Assembly (NCBI GenBank): GCA_902567635.1
Contig: CACFNV010000010.1
Coordinates: forward strand, 1 to 41,615
Length of the DNA: 41,615 bases
Direction of reading: 5' to 3'
DNA from: an uncultured Alphaproteobacteria bacterium
GTDB lineage: Bacteria > Pseudomonadota > Alphaproteobacteria > Rhodobacterales > Rhodobacteraceae
The translations under genes were made by a program, and so were the position numbers. This document shows, one piece after another, positions 38,771 through 41,615 of this stretch (the stretch's first letter is position 1; every line of letters starts with the position of its first letter). The notes under the pieces are model-generated. The model was not told the DNA's origin, ran no database searches, and worked only from the letters and a program-made list of their open reading frames with translations.

Positions 38771-41615
38771 TTATTCTGCCGCTAAACCGACACCTTCCAC
38801 TTTATCTTCCAACTCATCAGCACCTTTTCTCAAAGCGTCCAACGTATTTTCATCTGGATTCCAATATGAACGCTCATGGGCCTCTAGTAATCTGTTAGCA
38901 ACCCTTAAGCTTGCTTTTGGGTTTAAATCCGATAGTTTTCTTCTCATTTCTTCATCAAGTACGAATGTTTCTGAAAGCTGATCGTAAAGACCTGGATCAA
39001 CTTGCCCTGTTGTGGCAGACCACCCCAAGGTATTTGTTATTTGAGCTTCTATTTGCCTAACACCCTCATGCCCATGTTTTAGTAAAGGTTCAAACCACTT
39101 GGGATTAAGTGATCTAGTTCTGGTTTCCAAATTTATTTGCTCTGAAAGAGTTCTAACTGCGGCATCTCCCCTTGTTTGATCTCCAATATAAACTGGGATT
39201 GTGCTCCCTCCTTTAGCCTTCTTTACAGCTCTACTAATCCCCCCCAAAGTATCAAAGTAATGATCTATGGTCGTTACACCCAGTTCCACACTTTCGAGGT
39301 TTTGATATGCAAAATCAACATTTTGGAGGGCAGATTCTAATAGCTCTGATTGCTTTGAGCTTTTTCCATCAATACCGTATGCAAATCCTTTTCGGCTATT
39401 AAAAGTATCTGCAAGCTCTTCTTCGTCATCCCATGACGATGTATCAATCAAGTGACTAACATTGGAGCCATATGCGCCCTCAGCATTAGAAAAAACTCTT
39501 AAAGAGGCAGATTTTATATCAATATTCATTTCTCGTGAGTGCTTCTCGGTATTAGCTTTTATGAAATTCATTTCTAAAGGTTCATCAGCCAACGACGCCA
39601 TATATGAAGCTTTCGCAAGCATTTTCACTTGCAGTGGCAATAGATCTCTGAAAATGCCAGATAAGGTCAAAAGAACATCTATTCTTGGCCTATTGAGCTT
39701 ATCAAGCGGAATTAAATCTGCTCCACTTAATCGACCATAATCATCAAATTTAGGCTTTGCTCCCATCAGCGCCATTGCTTGCGCTATAGATAGACCATCT
39801 GACTTTATATTGTCCGAGCCCCAGAGAACCATCGCGACTGATTTAGGCAGTTGATCATGCTTTGAGAGAAGTAAATTCGCCTGAAGTTCCCCTTCCTTCA
39901 TAGCAAACTTTGAAGGCAATCGGAAAGGATCAAATGCGTGAATATTTCTGCCAGTTGGCAATATTTCTGGAGAGCGTATAAGATCTCCACCTGGAACTGG
40001 CTTAATGTATTTGGCATCAAGGGCAGATATTATCGCTTCAATTTCTGAGTCCTTTTGAAGATCTCGCATTAAGAGCGAAATTTCGCTTTCACTTCTGTTT
40101 TCTCCCAAATAACTCTTATACTCATCTAAAGCACTTTTACTTAAATCACTTCCCACTACATGCAATCCGTCTGGAATAAGAGCATTTTCACTTTCTAGAA
40201 TTTTAAACCATAATTCATCTATACCTTCAAAGTCCTTAAAATTAACTAGTTTAGCCTGATCTTTAATTAATAATTCTAATTTTTGTCTCTTATTGTCACC
40301 TAATGGCAAGTTTCTATATTGGGATACGCTGTCCTTTAGATCTATTAGTCCCTTATATAGTCCTGCTTTTGCAAGAGGAGGTGTAAGATGCGAAATAGTA
40401 ATTGCGTTTGACCTTCTCTTTGCCAAAGAAGCTTCTGAAGGATTGTTTGCAGCATACAAATAAATGTTTGGTATATTTCCTATCAATCTATCTGGCCAAC
40501 ATTCGCTGCTCACGCCCACTTTCTTCCCAGGCATAAATTCAAGAGCCCCATGCATTCCGAAATGCAAAAAGGCGTCAACTTCAAAATCGTTTTTTAGCCA
40601 ACGATAAAAAGTAGAAAATGCATGTGTTGGAGCAAACCCTTTTTCAAAGAGTAGTCTCATTGGATCTCCCTCATACCCAAATGTGGGTTGAATGCCTATA
40701 ACAATGTTTCCCAACTGCTTTCCAAGAATAAAAACACCCGAACCATCAGCCTGATGTTTTCCAGGCGCAGGTCCCCATACTTCCTCTATCTCTCTAAGGT
40801 AAGGTTCCTTTTCTACAATATCATTTGCATCTACTCTTTTTATGACATTTGCATCCTGCCCATATTTTTTTGCATTTCCCTCCAGAACCAGTGAGCGGAG
40901 TCCGTCGACATCATCTGGCAATTCTACTTTATAGCCTCGACGCTTCATTGCCCTTAAGGTATTGAATAAACTATGGAAAACACTTAAGTAGGCTGCTGTT
41001 CCAATCGCTCCAGCATTTGGAGGGAACCCATACAATATTATCCCGACTTTCTTATCTGCTACTTCTCTTTTTCTGAGTTTTACTAGGTTATAAGTCTTTT
41101 CTGACAAGCTATTTACTCTTTCAAAACAAGGAACCATGTCGTAACTTTTTTCTTTTCCATTTCTTTTTTCTGAACAGCAGCTACATCCCCCTTCTTCCCC
41201 TAAACGACCTCCGAATACAGTGGGGTTTGTAGCTCCGTCTAGTTCTGGTAGAGCAACCAAAATAGTTGTTTCAACAGGGCTTAAGCCCCCGTCACTCTTT
41301 GCCCATTGGCTCAAATTCTGAAACTCTATTGCATGAGCCGCTAGATAAGGGACTCCTAACAAATTAAGAGCATTCTCTGCGTCCTTACTGCTATTATAGG
41401 CTGGGCCACCAACTAAGCTAAACCCTGTTAGGGACAAAAGTGTATCAATTTTTGTTACTTCCCTATTTTTAAAAAATTTGTCTATTGCTGGTCTAGCATC
41501 TAAGCCAGCTGCAAAAGCTGGGATTACTTCTAACCCTCTCTTTTCCAAAGATTGAATAACTTGATCATAATGTGCTGTATCTCCTGAAAGTACGTATGAT
41601 CGCATTAAAAGAAGG
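38771..41615 (-). CDS. bchH: magnesium chelatase subunit H, C-terminal part; N-terminus lies beyond the right edge
   Basis: 944 aa in the ORF track from an internal Met; frame stays open to the window end (…LLLMRSYVLSGDTAHYD). IILYGFPPNAGAIGTAAYLSVFHSLFNTL, FLHFGMHGALEFMPGKKVG, AALEFM-type CobN/BchH motifs. Confidence 0.97.
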   Translation of the reverse strand, partial: LLLMRSYVLSGDTAHYDQVIQSLEKRGLEVIPAFAAGLDARPAIDKFFKNREVTKIDTLLSLTGFSLVGGPAYNSSKDAENALNLLGVPYLAAHAIEFQNLSQWAKSDGGLSPVETTILVALPELDGATNPTVFGGRLGEEGGCSCCSEKRNGKEKSYDMVPCFERVNSLSEKTYNLVKLRKREVADKKVGIILYGFPPNAGAIGTAAYLSVFHSLFNTLRAMKRRGYKVELPDDVDGLRSLVLEGNAKKYGQDANVIKRVDANDIVEKEPYLREIEEVWGPAPGKHQADGSGVFILGKQLGNIVIGIQPTFGYEGDPMRLLFEKGFAPTHAFSTFYRWLKNDFEVDAFLHFGMHGALEFMPGKKVGVSSECWPDRLIGNIPNIYLYAANNPSEASLAKRRSNAITISHLTPPLAKAGLYKGLIDLKDSVSQYRNLPLGDNKRQKLELLIKDQAKLVNFKDFEGIDELWFKILESENALIPDGLHVVGSDLSKSALDEYKSYLGENRSESEISLLMRDLQKDSEIEAIISALDAKYIKPVPGGDLIRSPEILPTGRNIHAFDPFRLPSKFAMKEGELQANLLLSKHDQLPKSVAMVLWGSDNIKSDGLSIAQAMALMGAKPKFDDYGRLSGADLIPLDKLNRPRIDVLLTLSGIFRDLLPLQVKMLAKASYMASLADEPLEMNFIKANTEKHSREMNIDIKSASLRVFSNAEGAYGSNVSHLIDTSSWDDEEELADTFNSRKGFAYGIDGKSSKQSELLESALQNVDFAYQNLESVELGVTTIDHYFDTLGGISRAVKKAKGGSTIPVYIGDQTRGDAAVRTLSEQINLETRTRSLNPKWFEPLLKHGHEGVRQIEAQITNTLGWSATTGQVDPGLYDQLSETFVLDEEMRRKLSDLNPKASLRVANRLLEAHERSYWNPDENTLDALRKGADELEDKVEGVGLAAE

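Overview
AT-rich bacterial chromosomal window, most likely from an alphaproteobacterium (inferred from gene content and order: a bchH-L-M-lhaA-puhABC-acsF-puhE-hemA photosynthesis cluster, a carD-fdxA-S4-helicase block, and pntAB). From left to right it contains: the start of a class III aminotransferase (partial, - strand); a spermidine/putrescine-type ABC importer (2 permeases, binding protein, ATPase; -); a MepA-like murein endopeptidase (+) convergent with a small coupled ORF and a bactofilin (-); an orphan ORF; an accessory + strand operon of HxlR regulator, DHA2-type MFS exporter, LolD-like ATPase, FtsX/MacB-like permease and AttH/CrtC-like secreted lipocalin-fold protein; a core block on - (CarD, 7Fe ferredoxin, S4 RNA-binding protein, SUV3/MgpS-like helicase); SCP2 protein plus alpha/beta hydrolase; inositol-phosphatase family protein; Bax-inhibitor-1 protein; ribosomal protein L33 (missed by the ORF track); NUDIX; two HAD proteins; a non-pyrrolysine MttB-family methyltransferase; PntB/PntA; tRNA-Gly(GCC); and a UvrD/PcrA helicase. 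The last 11 kb is the bacteriochlorophyll/reaction-centre superoperon, running off the right edge inside bchH. The best-supported anomaly is a one-base frameshift in lhaA at a C7 (G7 on the coding strand) homopolymer. The most system-like accessory locus is the HxlR-MFS-ABC-AttH operon. I found no CRISPR array, prophage or transposase. No database search was run; all family calls are from reading the translations.
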